DNA from: Collimonas pratensis
GTDB taxonomy: Bacteria > Pseudomonadota > Gammaproteobacteria > Burkholderiales > Burkholderiaceae_D
Direction of reading: 5' to 3'
NCBI RefSeq assembly: GCF_001584185.1
Contig: NZ_CP013234.1
Location: 1,054,001-1,118,000, forward strand
DNA: 64,000 bases
Shown here one piece after another: positions 18,952 to 28,132 of the stretch (positions are counted from its first letter, which is position 1; every line of letters begins with the position of its first letter). Below the pieces are notes generated by a model, which saw nothing but the letters and a program-made list of their open reading frames with translations, searched no databases and was not told the origin of the DNA. A program made the position numbers and the translations under genes.

Positions 18952-19037
18952 CGCATAAAGACGGGCAATAGTTAGTGCTATGTGGAAATAATTTCTGTGC
19001 TCTGCATCCGCGCCGGACAGCGCCGCTGCTGTGGCCG

Positions 19038-20114
19038 CTAGTGCAAGCTCTTGAATGCCTTGGCCAGCGGCAGGATCTCGCCGGTGGCCTTGCCGTCATA
19101 GCCGTGCAGCTGGTTGACGATGTCGCGGAACGAGGCTGACTGCAGGATGCCGATGACTTGCTGCATCAAGGGATCCTTCATGACGCTGATCGGCACGGCA
19201 AAGAAGTAGCGTTCGCGGATCAGGGGAATGAAGTCTAGCCCAAAGCGTTCAGCGGCGGTCTGCACGCCGAAACCGACATCGGCCATGCCGCTGGCGATGA
19301 AGGCGGCAATCGCCGAGTGCGTGAATTCGGCAGTCTCGAAACCGTCGATGGCGGTCGGCGACAAGCCTTGCCGCGACAGCATCAGCTCCAGCAGCATGCG
19401 GGTGCCGGAGCCCGGCTGGCGATTGACGAACAGCACGCCGTCGCGGCTGAGGTCAGCCAGGCTGACTATATGTTTCGGATTGCCGGGCGCCACCATCAAG
19501 CCCTGGTTGCGCACCGCCAGATGGATCAGGCAGTGCTTGTTCTTGTCCAGCCAATGGCTGTAGCCGGCCACCGCCGCTTCTTCAAACTCTCCCAGCGGCA
19601 CATGGAAGCCCGCCAGGTCGCATTCCTCGCGCGCCAGCGCCGCCACGGCGTCCGCGCTGTTGCGATAGCGCAGTTCCACCGGCACCTGCTGTTCGTTCAA
19701 CTGGCTGAGCAATGCCGCCACCGCAAAGCCATGGCTGGCGTTGAGCCGGATTACTTGCGGCTGGACGCTGACTGCCTTGCTCAGTTCTCCCTCCAGCTCC
19801 GAAGCCAGGCTTTCCAAGGTCGGCGAGAGCCGGGCGGCGATGCGGCGATCGGCCCAGATCAGTTTTTCCGCCAGCGGCAGCAATTCACTGCCGCGCCCGC
19901 GTCCGGTCTGTATCAATGGATGGCCGAACATCTTTTCCGCTTCGCGCAGCAAGCCCCAGGCATGTCGGTAAGAGCTGCCGATCTGCTTGGCGGCGTTGGC
20001 GATCGAGCCGGTTTCCTGGATTGCCGTCAGCAATGTCAATAGCACGGCAGTATCCAGCGGCTGCTCGGCGTCGCGTGAAATTTCCCAATGCGGTTTGATT
20101 TTGACTTTAAACAT
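19038..20114 (-). CDS. ModE-type HTH regulator with periplasmic-binding-like sensor domain (FdsR-like)
   Basis: The 358-residue protein joins an N-terminal ModE-type winged helix (TAIQETGSIANAAKQIGSSY and HAWGLLREAEKMFG, about residues 30-65) to a type 2 periplasmic-binding-like domain (from about 120, with RQPGSGTRMLLELML near 232-246). This layout is known from regulators of molybdoenzyme and formate dehydrogenase genes. A gene of this kind lies divergent to fdsGBACD in Cupriavidus, where FdsR senses formate. Here it is divergent to the antiporter and fds genes, so it probably controls them; that is inference from context. The ATG at 20114 has no Shine-Dalgarno, and a TATATT lies just upstream. 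Confidence 0.8.
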   Translation of the reverse strand: MFKVKIKPHWEISRDAEQPLDTAVLLTLLTAIQETGSIANAAKQIGSSYRHAWGLLREAEKMFGHPLIQTGRGRGSELLPLAEKLIWADRRIAARLSPTLESLASELEGELSKAVSVQPQVIRLNASHGFAVAALLSQLNEQQVPVELRYRNSADAVAALAREECDLAGFHVPLGEFEEAAVAGYSHWLDKNKHCLIHLAVRNQGLMVAPGNPKHIVSLADLSRDGVLFVNRQPGSGTRMLLELMLSRQGLSPTAIDGFETAEFTHSAIAAFIASGMADVGFGVQTAAERFGLDFIPLIRERYFFAVPISVMKDPLMQQVIGILQSASFRDIVNQLHGYDGKATGEILPLAKAFKSLH

Positions 20115-20193
20115 TATGCAAAATATAGCCTATTGAGTATGCGCGCTGCTAGTGATATTTTTCGTTCATGTAAAGGAAATGAAAATATTTCAC

Positions 20194-20235
20194 ACATAAA
20201 ACTATATGTAAGCAATTACCTATGGTACATATAAT
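20194..20235 (+). promoter_or_regulatory. -10 element and inverted repeat before the antiporter gene
   Basis: A perfect TATAAT at 20230-20235 lies 25 bases before the antiporter start. No acceptable -35 exists at 16-18 bases, which suggests activator dependence. An inverted repeat ACATA-N6-TATGT (20194-20209) sits just upstream of where the -35 would be and could bind the divergent ModE/PBP regulator. Confidence 0.45.
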
Positions 20236-20260
20236 ACTTTTTCATTTCCGGGGGAATTAG

Positions 20261-21898
20261 ATGGGGTTTTTAGACAAACAACGGACCATTGCAGGTCCGG
20301 GATTCAACCGTTGGCTGGTGCCGCCGGCGGCGTTGGCGATACATCTGTGCATCGGCATGGCTTATGGTTTCTCGGTGTTCTGGCTGCCCTTGTCAAAGGC
20401 AATCGGGATCAAGGAATCGGTAGTTTGCGCCAAGGACATGAGTTTCTTGGCTGAAATATTCGCAAGCAATTGCGACTGGAAGATTTCGATGCTGGGCTGG
20501 ATTTTCACCATGTTCTTCGTCTTGCTGGGAACATCGGCGGCAATCTGGGGTGGCTGGCTGGAACACGTCGGTCCGCGCAAGGCCGGTTTCGTGGCTGCGC
20601 TGTGCTGGTGCGGCGGCTTGCTGATCTCGGCGTTGGGCGTGTATGAACATCAGATCTGGCTGATCTGGCTCGGTTCCGGCCTGATCGGCGGCGTCGGCCT
20701 CGGACTGGGTTATATCTCGCCGGTGTCGACCCTGATCAAATGGTTTCCGGACCGCCGCGGCATGGCGACCGGCATGGCGATCATGGGTTTTGGCGGCGGC
20801 GCGCTGATCGGCAGCCCGCTGGCGGACAAGTTGATGAAGTATTTCGCCACCGATACCTCGGTCGGCGTGTGGCAGACGTTTGTGGTGATGGCCTTGATTT
20901 ATCTGGTGTTCATGATGGCTGGCGCCTTCGGCTACCGGATTCCGCCTAGCGGCTGGAAGCCGGCCGGCTGGACTCCGCCGGTGGCCAACGGCAATACCAT
21001 GATCACCCAGAACCACGTGCACGCCAGCAAAGTCTGGGGCATTCCGCAGTTCTGGCTGGTATGGCTGGTGCTGTGCCTGAACGTGTCGGCAGGTATCGGC
21101 GTGATCGGCATGGCATCGCCGATGCTGCAAGAGATGTTCGGCGGTCACTTGCTGGGCGTGACGGCAAAGTTTTCTGAGTTGTCAGGTGATCAGGTGAAGG
21201 CGATTGCGGCGATTGCTGCCGGCTTTACCGGCTTGATCAGCCTGTTCAATATCGGCGGCCGCTTTTTCTGGGCTACCTGCTCGGATTACATCGGACGCAA
21301 GATGACGTATGTGGTGTTCTTTGTACTTGGTTTCGTGTTGTACGTGAGCCTGCCGTGGTCGGGTGCAAGCGGCAACGTGGCGTTGTTCGTGGGGGCGGTG
21401 TGCTTGATCTTGTCGATGTACGGCGGCGGTTTCGCTACCGTGCCGGCTTATCTGGCGGACTTGTTCGGTACGCAGATGGTGGGCGCGATCCATGGCCGTC
21501 TGTTGACTGCCTGGGCGACCGCCGGGATTCTCGGGCCTGTGGTGGTCAACTACATGCGTGAGTATCAGCTTGGTCTCGGCATGCCGCGCGAATCGGTTTA
21601 CAACACCACCATGTACATCCTGGCAGGCATGCTGGTACTGGGTTTGCTGTGCAACCTGATGATCCGCCCGATCGCCGCCAAGCATTTCATGACGCCGGAA
21701 GAACTGGCGCGCGAAAAGCAGCTGGCGCATGAGCAGGCTTCGGCCAAGGGCGAGGCAGTGCTGCCGCCGGAAGTCATGGCGAGCATCGGCAGCGGCGGCA
21801 ATCCTGCGCTGCTGTGGCTGTCGTGGGCAGCGGTAGTGATTCCGCTGATCTGGGGGATTTCGATCACCTTGCAAAAATCGGCGGTGCTGTTCAAGTAA
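20261..21898 (+). CDS. OFA-family MFS transporter, oxalate/formate antiporter-like
   Basis: The 545-residue protein is an MFS carrier of the oxalate/formate antiporter (OFA) family. It has about twelve membrane segments, starts with FNRWLVPPAALAIHLCIGMAYGFSVFWLPL and contains KWFPDRRGMATGMAIMGFG, both usual in OFA proteins. Central and C-terminal soluble insertions make it longer than the usual 420 or so. Position beside fds genes suggests formate uptake or oxalate:formate exchange. No oxalyl-CoA decarboxylase or formyl-CoA transferase gene is in the window, so oxalate use is not shown. Start ATG 20261 follows a GGGGGA box. Confidence 0.85.
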   Translation: MGFLDKQRTIAGPGFNRWLVPPAALAIHLCIGMAYGFSVFWLPLSKAIGIKESVVCAKDMSFLAEIFASNCDWKISMLGWIFTMFFVLLGTSAAIWGGWLEHVGPRKAGFVAALCWCGGLLISALGVYEHQIWLIWLGSGLIGGVGLGLGYISPVSTLIKWFPDRRGMATGMAIMGFGGGALIGSPLADKLMKYFATDTSVGVWQTFVVMALIYLVFMMAGAFGYRIPPSGWKPAGWTPPVANGNTMITQNHVHASKVWGIPQFWLVWLVLCLNVSAGIGVIGMASPMLQEMFGGHLLGVTAKFSELSGDQVKAIAAIAAGFTGLISLFNIGGRFFWATCSDYIGRKMTYVVFFVLGFVLYVSLPWSGASGNVALFVGAVCLILSMYGGGFATVPAYLADLFGTQMVGAIHGRLLTAWATAGILGPVVVNYMREYQLGLGMPRESVYNTTMYILAGMLVLGLLCNLMIRPIAAKHFMTPEELAREKQLAHEQASAKGEAVLPPEVMASIGSGGNPALLWLSWAAVVIPLIWGISITLQKSAVLFK

Positions 21899-21965
21899 GT
21901 ATTTAGGGCAAGTGGATAGGCAACTAAATAGACAAACGCAGCACATGTAGTACATGTAGTAAAGA

Positions 21966-22008
21966 GACAGGGCGTGCAAGCCAACGCAGCGTGGCGCACT
22001 GCTCTGTC
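21966..22008 (+). other. Long hairpin between the antiporter gene and fdsG
   Basis: GACAGGGC-GTGC (21966-21977) pairs with GCAC-T-GCTCTGTC (21996-22008), and the loop adds further GCC/GGC and ACG/CGT pairings. No U run follows, so it is not a standard terminator. It could stabilise mRNA ends or partly uncouple the antiporter from fds. Confidence 0.45.
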
Positions 22009-22165
22009 CCGGTAACAAGGCAGTTTGATAAAACTATAAAAACAGTAATGGCAACACAGATTTCAAGACACACCGCGGCACGCTGACCAGGATGCATCGC
22101 TGTATATAAAAACAGCATTCGATCGGAGCGCCTTTTGTAGTGCTGAATCCCGGTAGGAGACTGTT

Positions 22166-22681
22166 GTGAAGATGCAAATCGAAGCTAGTGTTCCGCAAGC
22201 TGTGCCGTCGGACCCGTCTGTCGACCTGAATCAGGTCAGATCCATCATTCAAGAATTCAAGACGCTGCCTGGCGCCATGCTGCCAGTGCTGCATGCCATC
22301 CAGGATGCGCTCGGCTATGTGCCGCCATCCGTGGTGCCGTTGATCGCCGATGAGCTGAATCTCTCGCGTGCCGAAGTGCACGGCGTGATCAGCTTCTATC
22401 ATCATTTCCGCCAGCAGCCGGCCGGCCGCCACATTGTGCAGATCTGCCGCGCCGAAGCGTGCCAGGCGGTCGGCGCCGATGCGCTGGTGGCGCATGCCAA
22501 GGCTGCCCTCGGCTGCGATTTCCACGGCACCAGCAGCGATGGCCAGTTTACGCTGGAACCGGTGTATTGCCTGGGTCAGTGCGCCTGTGGTCCGAACATG
22601 CAGATCGATGACGATTTGCACGCTCGCGTCAGCAGCGACAAATTCAATCGCGTGTTGCGCGCCAAGCGAGGTGTGCAATGA
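22166..22681 (+). CDS. fdsG: NAD-dependent formate dehydrogenase gamma subunit (NuoE-like)
   Basis: The 171-residue protein belongs to the 24-kDa thioredoxin-like [2Fe-2S] family of complex I (NuoE). The cluster ligands lie in ICRAEACQA and VYCLGQCACGP. It passes electrons within the soluble cytoplasmic FdsGBA complex, which oxidises formate to CO2 and reduces NAD+. The start is GTG 22166, with AGGAG about seven bases upstream; ATG 22172 is less well spaced. Its stop overlaps the fdsB start by four bases (ATGA), so the two are coupled. It opens the fds operon. Confidence 0.94.
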   Translation: MKMQIEASVPQAVPSDPSVDLNQVRSIIQEFKTLPGAMLPVLHAIQDALGYVPPSVVPLIADELNLSRAEVHGVISFYHHFRQQPAGRHIVQICRAEACQAVGADALVAHAKAALGCDFHGTSSDGQFTLEPVYCLGQCACGPNMQIDDDLHARVSSDKFNRVLRAKRGVQ

Positions 22682-24240
22682 GCGCTTCCAACACTTCAAT
22701 CACTGTCTATGTTCCGCGCGATTCGACCGCGCTCGCGCTCTGCGCCGAACAGGTCGCCGCGGCCATTGCGCAGCAGGCGGCACAGCGCGGCATCAGCATC
22801 AACCTGGTGCGCAACGGTTCGCGTGGCATGTTCTGGCTGGAGCCGCTGGTTGAAGTGGCGACCGCGGCCGGACGCATCGGTTACGGTCCGGTTGAAAGCG
22901 AAGATGTAGCGGCGCTGTTCGATGCGGATTTTCTCAACGGCGGCCAGCATCGCCTGGCATTGGGGCTGGTCGAAGAAATACCTTATCTGAAAAAACAGGA
23001 ACGCCTGACCTTTGCCCGCGTCGGCATCACTGACCCGCTGTCGCTGCCGGACTACCTGGCCCATGAAGGTTATGCCGGCTTGCGCCGCGCACTGACCATG
23101 CCAAGCGCGGCGCTGGTGCAGGAAGTGCTGGATTCCGGCCTGCGCGGCCGTGGCGGCGCAGCTTTCCCGACTGGGATCAAGTGGAAGACGGTAGCCGCCA
23201 CCGTCGCCGCGCAAAAATACATCGTCTGCAATGCCGACGAAGGCGATTCCGGCACCTTCTCCGACCGCATGGTGATGGAAGACGATCCCTTCATGCTGAT
23301 CGAGGGCATGACGATTGCCGCGCTGGCAGTGGGCGCCACACGCGGTTATATCTACGTCCGCTCGGAATATCCGCATGCCATCGCGGCATTGAATCAGGCC
23401 ATCGCCACGGCGAACAGCGCCAACTACCTCGGCGACAACATTCTCGGCTCAGCCAGCAGCTTCCACCTGGAAGTGCGCAAGGGCGCCGGCGCCTATATCT
23501 GCGGCGAAGAAACCGCCCTGCTGGAAAGCCTGGAAGGCAAGCGCGGCGTGGTGCGCGCCAAGCCGCCGCTGCCCGCCATCGAGGGTCTGTTCGGCAAGCC
23601 GACCGTGATCAACAATGTGATCTCGCTGGCCTCGGTGCCTATCATCCTGGCGCGCGGCGCGGCCTTCTACAAGAACTACGGCATGGGCCGTTCGCTGGGC
23701 ACGCTGCCGATGCAGCTGGCCGGCAATATCCGCCGCGGCGGGCTGGTGGAAAAGGCTTTCGGCGTGACTCTGCGCGAACTGCTGCAAGACTTTGGCGGCG
23801 GCACTGCCAGCGGCAAGCCGATCCGCGCAGTGCAGGTCGGCGGTCCGCTGGGACCTTATCTGCCGCCGTCGCTGTTCGACACCAAGCTCGATTACGAAGC
23901 CATGGCGGCAGTCGGCGGCATGCTGGGCCATGGCGGCATCGTGGTGTTTGACGACAGCGTCGACATGGCGAAGCAGGCCAGATACGCGATGGAATTCTGC
24001 GCGGTCGAATCCTGCGGAAAATGTACGCCTTGCCGCATCGGTTCGACCCGCGGGGTGGAGGTGATCGACAAGATCGTCGCCGGGCAACCACAACAGATCA
24101 AGCTGCTGCGCGACCTGTGCGACACCATGGTCAACGGCTCGCTGTGCGCCATGGGCAGCATGACGCCGCTGCCGGTGCTGTCGGCGCTCGATCATTTCCC
24201 GGAAGATTTCGGCAAGGGCGAACTCGGCCAGGCCGCTTGA
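22678..24240 (+). CDS. fdsB: NAD-dependent formate dehydrogenase beta subunit (NuoF-like)
   Basis: The 520-residue protein combines an N-terminal thioredoxin-like region with the NuoF fold. RGRGGAAFPTG (near residue 155) binds FMN/NADH, GAGAYICGEETALLESLEG is the conserved flavin-domain segment, and ESCGKCTPCRIG holds the [4Fe-4S] cluster. It carries the site where NAD+ is reduced. The gene overlaps fdsG by four bases. In relatives fdsA follows closely; here a palindromic element of about 100 bases lies between them. Confidence 0.95.
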   Translation: MSASNTSITVYVPRDSTALALCAEQVAAAIAQQAAQRGISINLVRNGSRGMFWLEPLVEVATAAGRIGYGPVESEDVAALFDADFLNGGQHRLALGLVEEIPYLKKQERLTFARVGITDPLSLPDYLAHEGYAGLRRALTMPSAALVQEVLDSGLRGRGGAAFPTGIKWKTVAATVAAQKYIVCNADEGDSGTFSDRMVMEDDPFMLIEGMTIAALAVGATRGYIYVRSEYPHAIAALNQAIATANSANYLGDNILGSASSFHLEVRKGAGAYICGEETALLESLEGKRGVVRAKPPLPAIEGLFGKPTVINNVISLASVPIILARGAAFYKNYGMGRSLGTLPMQLAGNIRRGGLVEKAFGVTLRELLQDFGGGTASGKPIRAVQVGGPLGPYLPPSLFDTKLDYEAMAAVGGMLGHGGIVVFDDSVDMAKQARYAMEFCAVESCGKCTPCRIGSTRGVEVIDKIVAGQPQQIKLLRDLCDTMVNGSLCAMGSMTPLPVLSALDHFPEDFGKGELGQAA

Positions 24241-24247
24241 GGGATTC

Positions 24248-24344
24248 GTAGGGTGGGCAAGTTTTTTTGCCCACGCGTGACGCTCGGTAGGAACATGACG
24301 GTAGATGTGCATAAGTCACGCGTGGGCACGGGTGCCCACCCTAC
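24248..24344. repeat. REP/BIME-like palindromic element inside the fds operon
   Basis: Terminal inverted repeats GTAGGGTGGGC (24248-24258) and GCCCACCCTAC (24334-24344) bound a 97-base element. Inside are 13-bp inverted repeats 24269-24281 and 24315-24327. Each half also folds alone: GTGGGCAA/TTGCCCAC (24253-24274) and GTGGGCA/TGCCCAC (24322-24339). Two inverted hairpin units of this kind are the layout of REP doublets. It is the only copy I see in the window. No target duplication is obvious. It sits between fdsB and the fdsA ribosome binding site. Confidence 0.75.
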
Positions 24345-24386
24345 ACGGCGATGGATAAACAAATTTGTCGGAACCAGGAGTATGTG

Positions 24387-27254
24387 ATGAATCAGCTTAA
24401 CGAACTCGACTACGGCACTCCCGCCAAAACCGCCAAGCAGTTGGTAACCCTCGAAATCGACGGCGTCAACGTCGAAGTCGCCGCCGGCACTTCGGTGATG
24501 CGGGCCGCGGTCGAAGCCGGCATCAACGTCCCCAAGCTCTGCGCCACCGACAGCCTGGAACCGTTCGGGTCCTGCCGCCTGTGCCTGGTGGAGATCGACG
24601 GCCGCAAAGGCTACCCGGCCTCCTGCACCACGCCGTGCGAGCCCGGCATGAAGGTACGCACGCAGACGCCGAAGCTGGCCGATATCCGGCGCGGCGTCAT
24701 GGAACTCTACATTTCCGACCATCCGCTCGACTGCCTGACCTGCCCGACCAACGGCAATTGCGAACTGCAGGACATGGCCGGCGTCACCGGCCTGCGCGAA
24801 GTACGCTACGGCTACGAAGGCGAGAACCATCTGAAAATGAAGAAGGATGAATCGAATCCTTACTTCACCTACGATCCCTCCAAGTGCATCGTCTGCAACC
24901 GTTGCGTGCGGGCCTGCGAGGAAACCCAGGGCACTTTCGCGCTGACCATCGATGGGCGCGGCTTTGAATCACGCGTGTCGGCGGGCCAGATGCAGGATTT
25001 CATGGATTCCGAATGCGTCTCCTGCGGCGCTTGCGTGCAAGCCTGTCCGACCGCTACCCTGACTGAAAAGACCGTGATCATGCTGGGCCAGGCCGAGCAC
25101 AGCGCGATCACCACTTGCGCCTATTGCGGGGTCGGCTGTTCCTTCAAGGCCGAGATGAAAGGCAACCAGGTAGTGCGCATGGTGCCGCACAAGGATGGCC
25201 AGGCCAACCATGGCCACTCCTGCGTCAAGGGGCGCTTCGCCTGGGGCTATGCGACCCACAAGGACCGCATCACCAAGCCCATGATACGCAGCAAGATCAC
25301 CGATCCATGGCGCGAAGTCTCGTGGGATGAGGCGCTCACCTATGCGGCCGGCGAATTCCGTCGTATCCAGGCCAAGTACGGCAAGGATTCGATAGGCGGC
25401 ATTACTTCTTCACGCTGCACCAATGAAGAAACCTATCTGGTGCAAAAGCTGGTGCGGGCGGCGTTCGGCAACAATAACGTCGATACCTGCGCCCGCGTTT
25501 GCCATTCACCTACCGGCTACGGTCTCAAGCAGACGCTGGGCGAGTCGGCCGGCACCCAGACCTTCGATTCGGTCATGCAGGCTGATGTCATCATGGTGAT
25601 CGGCGCCAATCCGGTCGCCGCCCATCCTGTGTTTGCTTCGCAGATGAAGCGTCGCTTGCGCCAGGGCGCGCAACTGATCGTGGTTGATCCGCGTACTACC
25701 GACATGGTTAAATCACCGCATGTGCAGGCTGCCTACCACCTGAAGCTGCGCCCGGGCACCAACGTTGCGCTGATTACTGCGCTGGCGTATGTGATCCTGT
25801 CGGAAGGCTTGGAAAAGCCGGATTTCGTCGCCGAACGCTGCGACCAGAAATCGTATGCCGACTGGAAGGAATTCGTGCTGCGGCCTGAGCACTCGCCGGA
25901 AGCCGCGGCCGAGATCACCGGCGTGCCGGCCGATCAGCTGCGCGGCGCCGCACGCCTGTATGCCAGCGCCGCCAACGGCGCCATTTACTACGGCCTTGGC
26001 GTCACCGAACATGCACAAGGTTCGACCATGGTGATCGGCATCGCCAACCTGGCGATGGCGACTGGCAACGTCGGCCGCGAGGGCGTCGGCGTCAATCCGC
26101 TGCGCGGCCAGAACAATGTGCAGGGCTCCTGCGACATGGGTTCCTTCCCGCATGAACTGCCGGGTTATCGCCATGTATCCGACAGCACCGTGCGCGGCGA
26201 GTTTGAACAGGTCTGGGGCGTCACGCTCAGCCCGGAACCGGGTTTGCGCATTCCGAACATGTTCGATGCCGCGCTCGACGGCAGCTTCATGGGGCTCTAC
26301 TGCGAGGGCGAAGACATCGTGCAGTCGGATCCGAACACCCAGCACGTTACAGCCGCCATGGCGGCGATGGAGTGCATCGTGGTGCAGGATCTGTTCCTCA
26401 ACGAGACCGCCAAGTATGCGCACGTATTCCTGCCAGGCTCTTCGTTCCTGGAAAAGGACGGTACGTTCACCAACGCCGAACGCCGTATTTCGCGGGTACG
26501 CAAGGTGATGCCGGCCAAGGCAGGGAAGTCGGACTGGGAAGTGACCGTGGCGTTGTCGAATGCGCTGGGCTATCCGATGAACTACACCCATCCATCGCAG
26601 ATCATGGACGAGATCGCGGCCCTGACGCCGACCTTCCATGGCGTCAGCTACGCCAAGCTGGAACAGGCCGGCAGCCTGCAATGGCCGTGCAACGAAGAAG
26701 CGCCGCAAGGCACGCCAATCATGCATATCGGCCAGTTCGTGCGCGGCAAGGGCAAGTTCATCAATACCCAGTACTTCGCCACCGATGAAAAAGTGACGCT
26801 GAAATTCCCGCTGATCCTGACCACCGGCCGCATCTTGTCGCAATATAATGTCGGCGCCCAGACCCGCCGCACCGAGAACGTCGAATGGCATAGCGAAGAC
26901 CGGCTGGAGATCCATCCGCACGATGCCGAGGACCGCGGCATCAAGGACGACGACTGGGTCGGCATCGAATCGCGCGCCGGCCAGACCGTGCTGCGGGCGA
27001 CGGTGACCGAGCGGGTGCAGCCGGGCGTGGTTTACACTACCTTCCACTTCCCGGAATCCGGCGCCAACGTGATCACCACCGATAATTCGGACTGGGCCAC
27101 CAATTGCCCGGAATACAAGGTCACCGCGGTGCAGGTGCTGCCGGTCAGTCAGCCGTCCACATGGCAGAAGCAGTTCAGCCGCTTTACCGAGCAGCAGTTG
27201 AAACTGCTGCAAGGGCAGCCTGAACACGGGACGGAGGCGGCCGTCACCAAATAA
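24387..27254 (+). CDS. fdsA: NAD-dependent formate dehydrogenase alpha subunit (molybdenum, catalytic)
   Basis: The 955-residue catalytic subunit starts at ATG 24387 with AGGAG seven bases upstream. In order it has a [2Fe-2S] ferredoxin domain (CRLCLVEIDG), a His/Cys cluster segment (HPLDCLTCPTNGNCELQ), two ferredoxin-type motifs (CIVCNRCVRACEE, CVSCGACVQACPT), a CAYCGVGC cluster motif at the start of the molybdopterin domain, and the bis-MGD oxidoreductase fold. The expected molybdenum-ligating cysteine and neighbouring catalytic histidine are C372-H373 in ARVCHSP, matching the Cys-His pair of Fds enzymes. It oxidises formate in the cytoplasm. The gene lies downstream of the REP-like element. 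Confidence 0.96.
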   Translation: MNQLNELDYGTPAKTAKQLVTLEIDGVNVEVAAGTSVMRAAVEAGINVPKLCATDSLEPFGSCRLCLVEIDGRKGYPASCTTPCEPGMKVRTQTPKLADIRRGVMELYISDHPLDCLTCPTNGNCELQDMAGVTGLREVRYGYEGENHLKMKKDESNPYFTYDPSKCIVCNRCVRACEETQGTFALTIDGRGFESRVSAGQMQDFMDSECVSCGACVQACPTATLTEKTVIMLGQAEHSAITTCAYCGVGCSFKAEMKGNQVVRMVPHKDGQANHGHSCVKGRFAWGYATHKDRITKPMIRSKITDPWREVSWDEALTYAAGEFRRIQAKYGKDSIGGITSSRCTNEETYLVQKLVRAAFGNNNVDTCARVCHSPTGYGLKQTLGESAGTQTFDSVMQADVIMVIGANPVAAHPVFASQMKRRLRQGAQLIVVDPRTTDMVKSPHVQAAYHLKLRPGTNVALITALAYVILSEGLEKPDFVAERCDQKSYADWKEFVLRPEHSPEAAAEITGVPADQLRGAARLYASAANGAIYYGLGVTEHAQGSTMVIGIANLAMATGNVGREGVGVNPLRGQNNVQGSCDMGSFPHELPGYRHVSDSTVRGEFEQVWGVTLSPEPGLRIPNMFDAALDGSFMGLYCEGEDIVQSDPNTQHVTAAMAAMECIVVQDLFLNETAKYAHVFLPGSSFLEKDGTFTNAERRISRVRKVMPAKAGKSDWEVTVALSNALGYPMNYTHPSQIMDEIAALTPTFHGVSYAKLEQAGSLQWPCNEEAPQGTPIMHIGQFVRGKGKFINTQYFATDEKVTLKFPLILTTGRILSQYNVGAQTRRTENVEWHSEDRLEIHPHDAEDRGIKDDDWVGIESRAGQTVLRATVTERVQPGVVYTTFHFPESGANVITTDNSDWATNCPEYKVTAVQVLPVSQPSTWQKQFSRFTEQQLKLLQGQPEHGTEAAVTK

Positions 27255-27272
27255 CAGTACAGAGGAAAGCAC

Positions 27273-28094
27273 ATGGTCTTACCAGAATACGCCAGCAGCG
27301 CCGAGGTGGCAGTGGAGCGCTGGGGTAACGGCGCTGTCAGCAGCCGCAGCCACGATATGGTGGCAGAAGAAGTGCCGGTGGCGCTGGAGTACAACGGCAT
27401 TTCGCACGCGGTGATGATGGCCTCGCCGGCCGACCTGGAAGATTTTGCCTTGGGCTTTTCCCTGACTGAAGGTATTTTGCAGGATCGCAGCGAGCTGTTC
27501 GATTGCGAGATTGTCGCGGCGGAAGACGGGATCCAGGTGCAGATGCAGATCGCCACGGAACGCTTCGTGGCGCTCAAGGAAAAGCGGCGCAACCTGACCG
27601 GCCGCACCGGCTGCGGCTTGTGCGGGGCTGAAACCTTGCAGCAGGCAGTGCGCAAGCCGGCGCCGGTGGCATCGCATGCGCGTTTTTCGGCAGCGGCGAT
27701 TTACGCTGCGATGGCGGAGATGCAAAAGCAGCAGCATTTGCAGCAGGTTACCGGAGCGACGCACGCCGCGGCCTGGTTGCAAGCGGATGGACATATCGGC
27801 CTAGTACGGGAAGATGTCGGCCGCCACAATGCGCTCGACAAATTGATCGGCGGCCTGATGCAGCAAAATCCGCCGGTGGATTTTGCCAGCGGCGCGGTAC
27901 TGATCACCAGCCGCGCCAGTTATGAAATGGTGCAGAAGGCAGCCAGCATGGGCTGCGGCTTCATCGTCGCGGTATCGGCCCCGACTGCGCTGGCGATCCG
28001 GCTGGCGGAGCAGGCCGGCGTTACTTTGCTCGGTTTCGTGCGGCAGCCGGGCCACGTGGTGTACGCCCATCCGCAGCGCCTGGCGCCAGCTTAG
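27273..28094 (+). CDS. fdhD: Formate dehydrogenase accessory sulfurtransferase
   Basis: The 273-residue protein is the FdhD/FdsC accessory factor that moves sulfur from a cysteine desulfurase to the molybdenum cofactor, which is needed for formate dehydrogenase activity. It contains the essential CxxC in TGCGLCGAE, the EDVGRHNALDKLIG segment and SRASYEMVQKAA, all typical of the family. ATG 27273 follows AGAGGAAAGCAC. It lies 18 bases after fdsA in the same operon, the usual fdsC position. Confidence 0.94.
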   Translation: MVLPEYASSAEVAVERWGNGAVSSRSHDMVAEEVPVALEYNGISHAVMMASPADLEDFALGFSLTEGILQDRSELFDCEIVAAEDGIQVQMQIATERFVALKEKRRNLTGRTGCGLCGAETLQQAVRKPAPVASHARFSAAAIYAAMAEMQKQQHLQQVTGATHAAAWLQADGHIGLVREDVGRHNALDKLIGGLMQQNPPVDFASGAVLITSRASYEMVQKAASMGCGFIVAVSAPTALAIRLAEQAGVTLLGFVRQPGHVVYAHPQRLAPA

Positions 28095-28132
28095 TTTTTA
28101 AACGCAGTCTTGCAGCAGAAAAGGTAGACGCA

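Noticed and set aside
24248..24344. Palindrome in fds read as a simple intrinsic terminator
   Set aside because: The run of seven Ts is inside the first hairpin, not after it, and two inverted units with matching ends fit a REP-type element better.
25713..27272. 519-codon minus-strand frame antisense to fdsA
   Set aside because: It covers the molybdopterin domain of fdsA and has no start signal or domain of its own.
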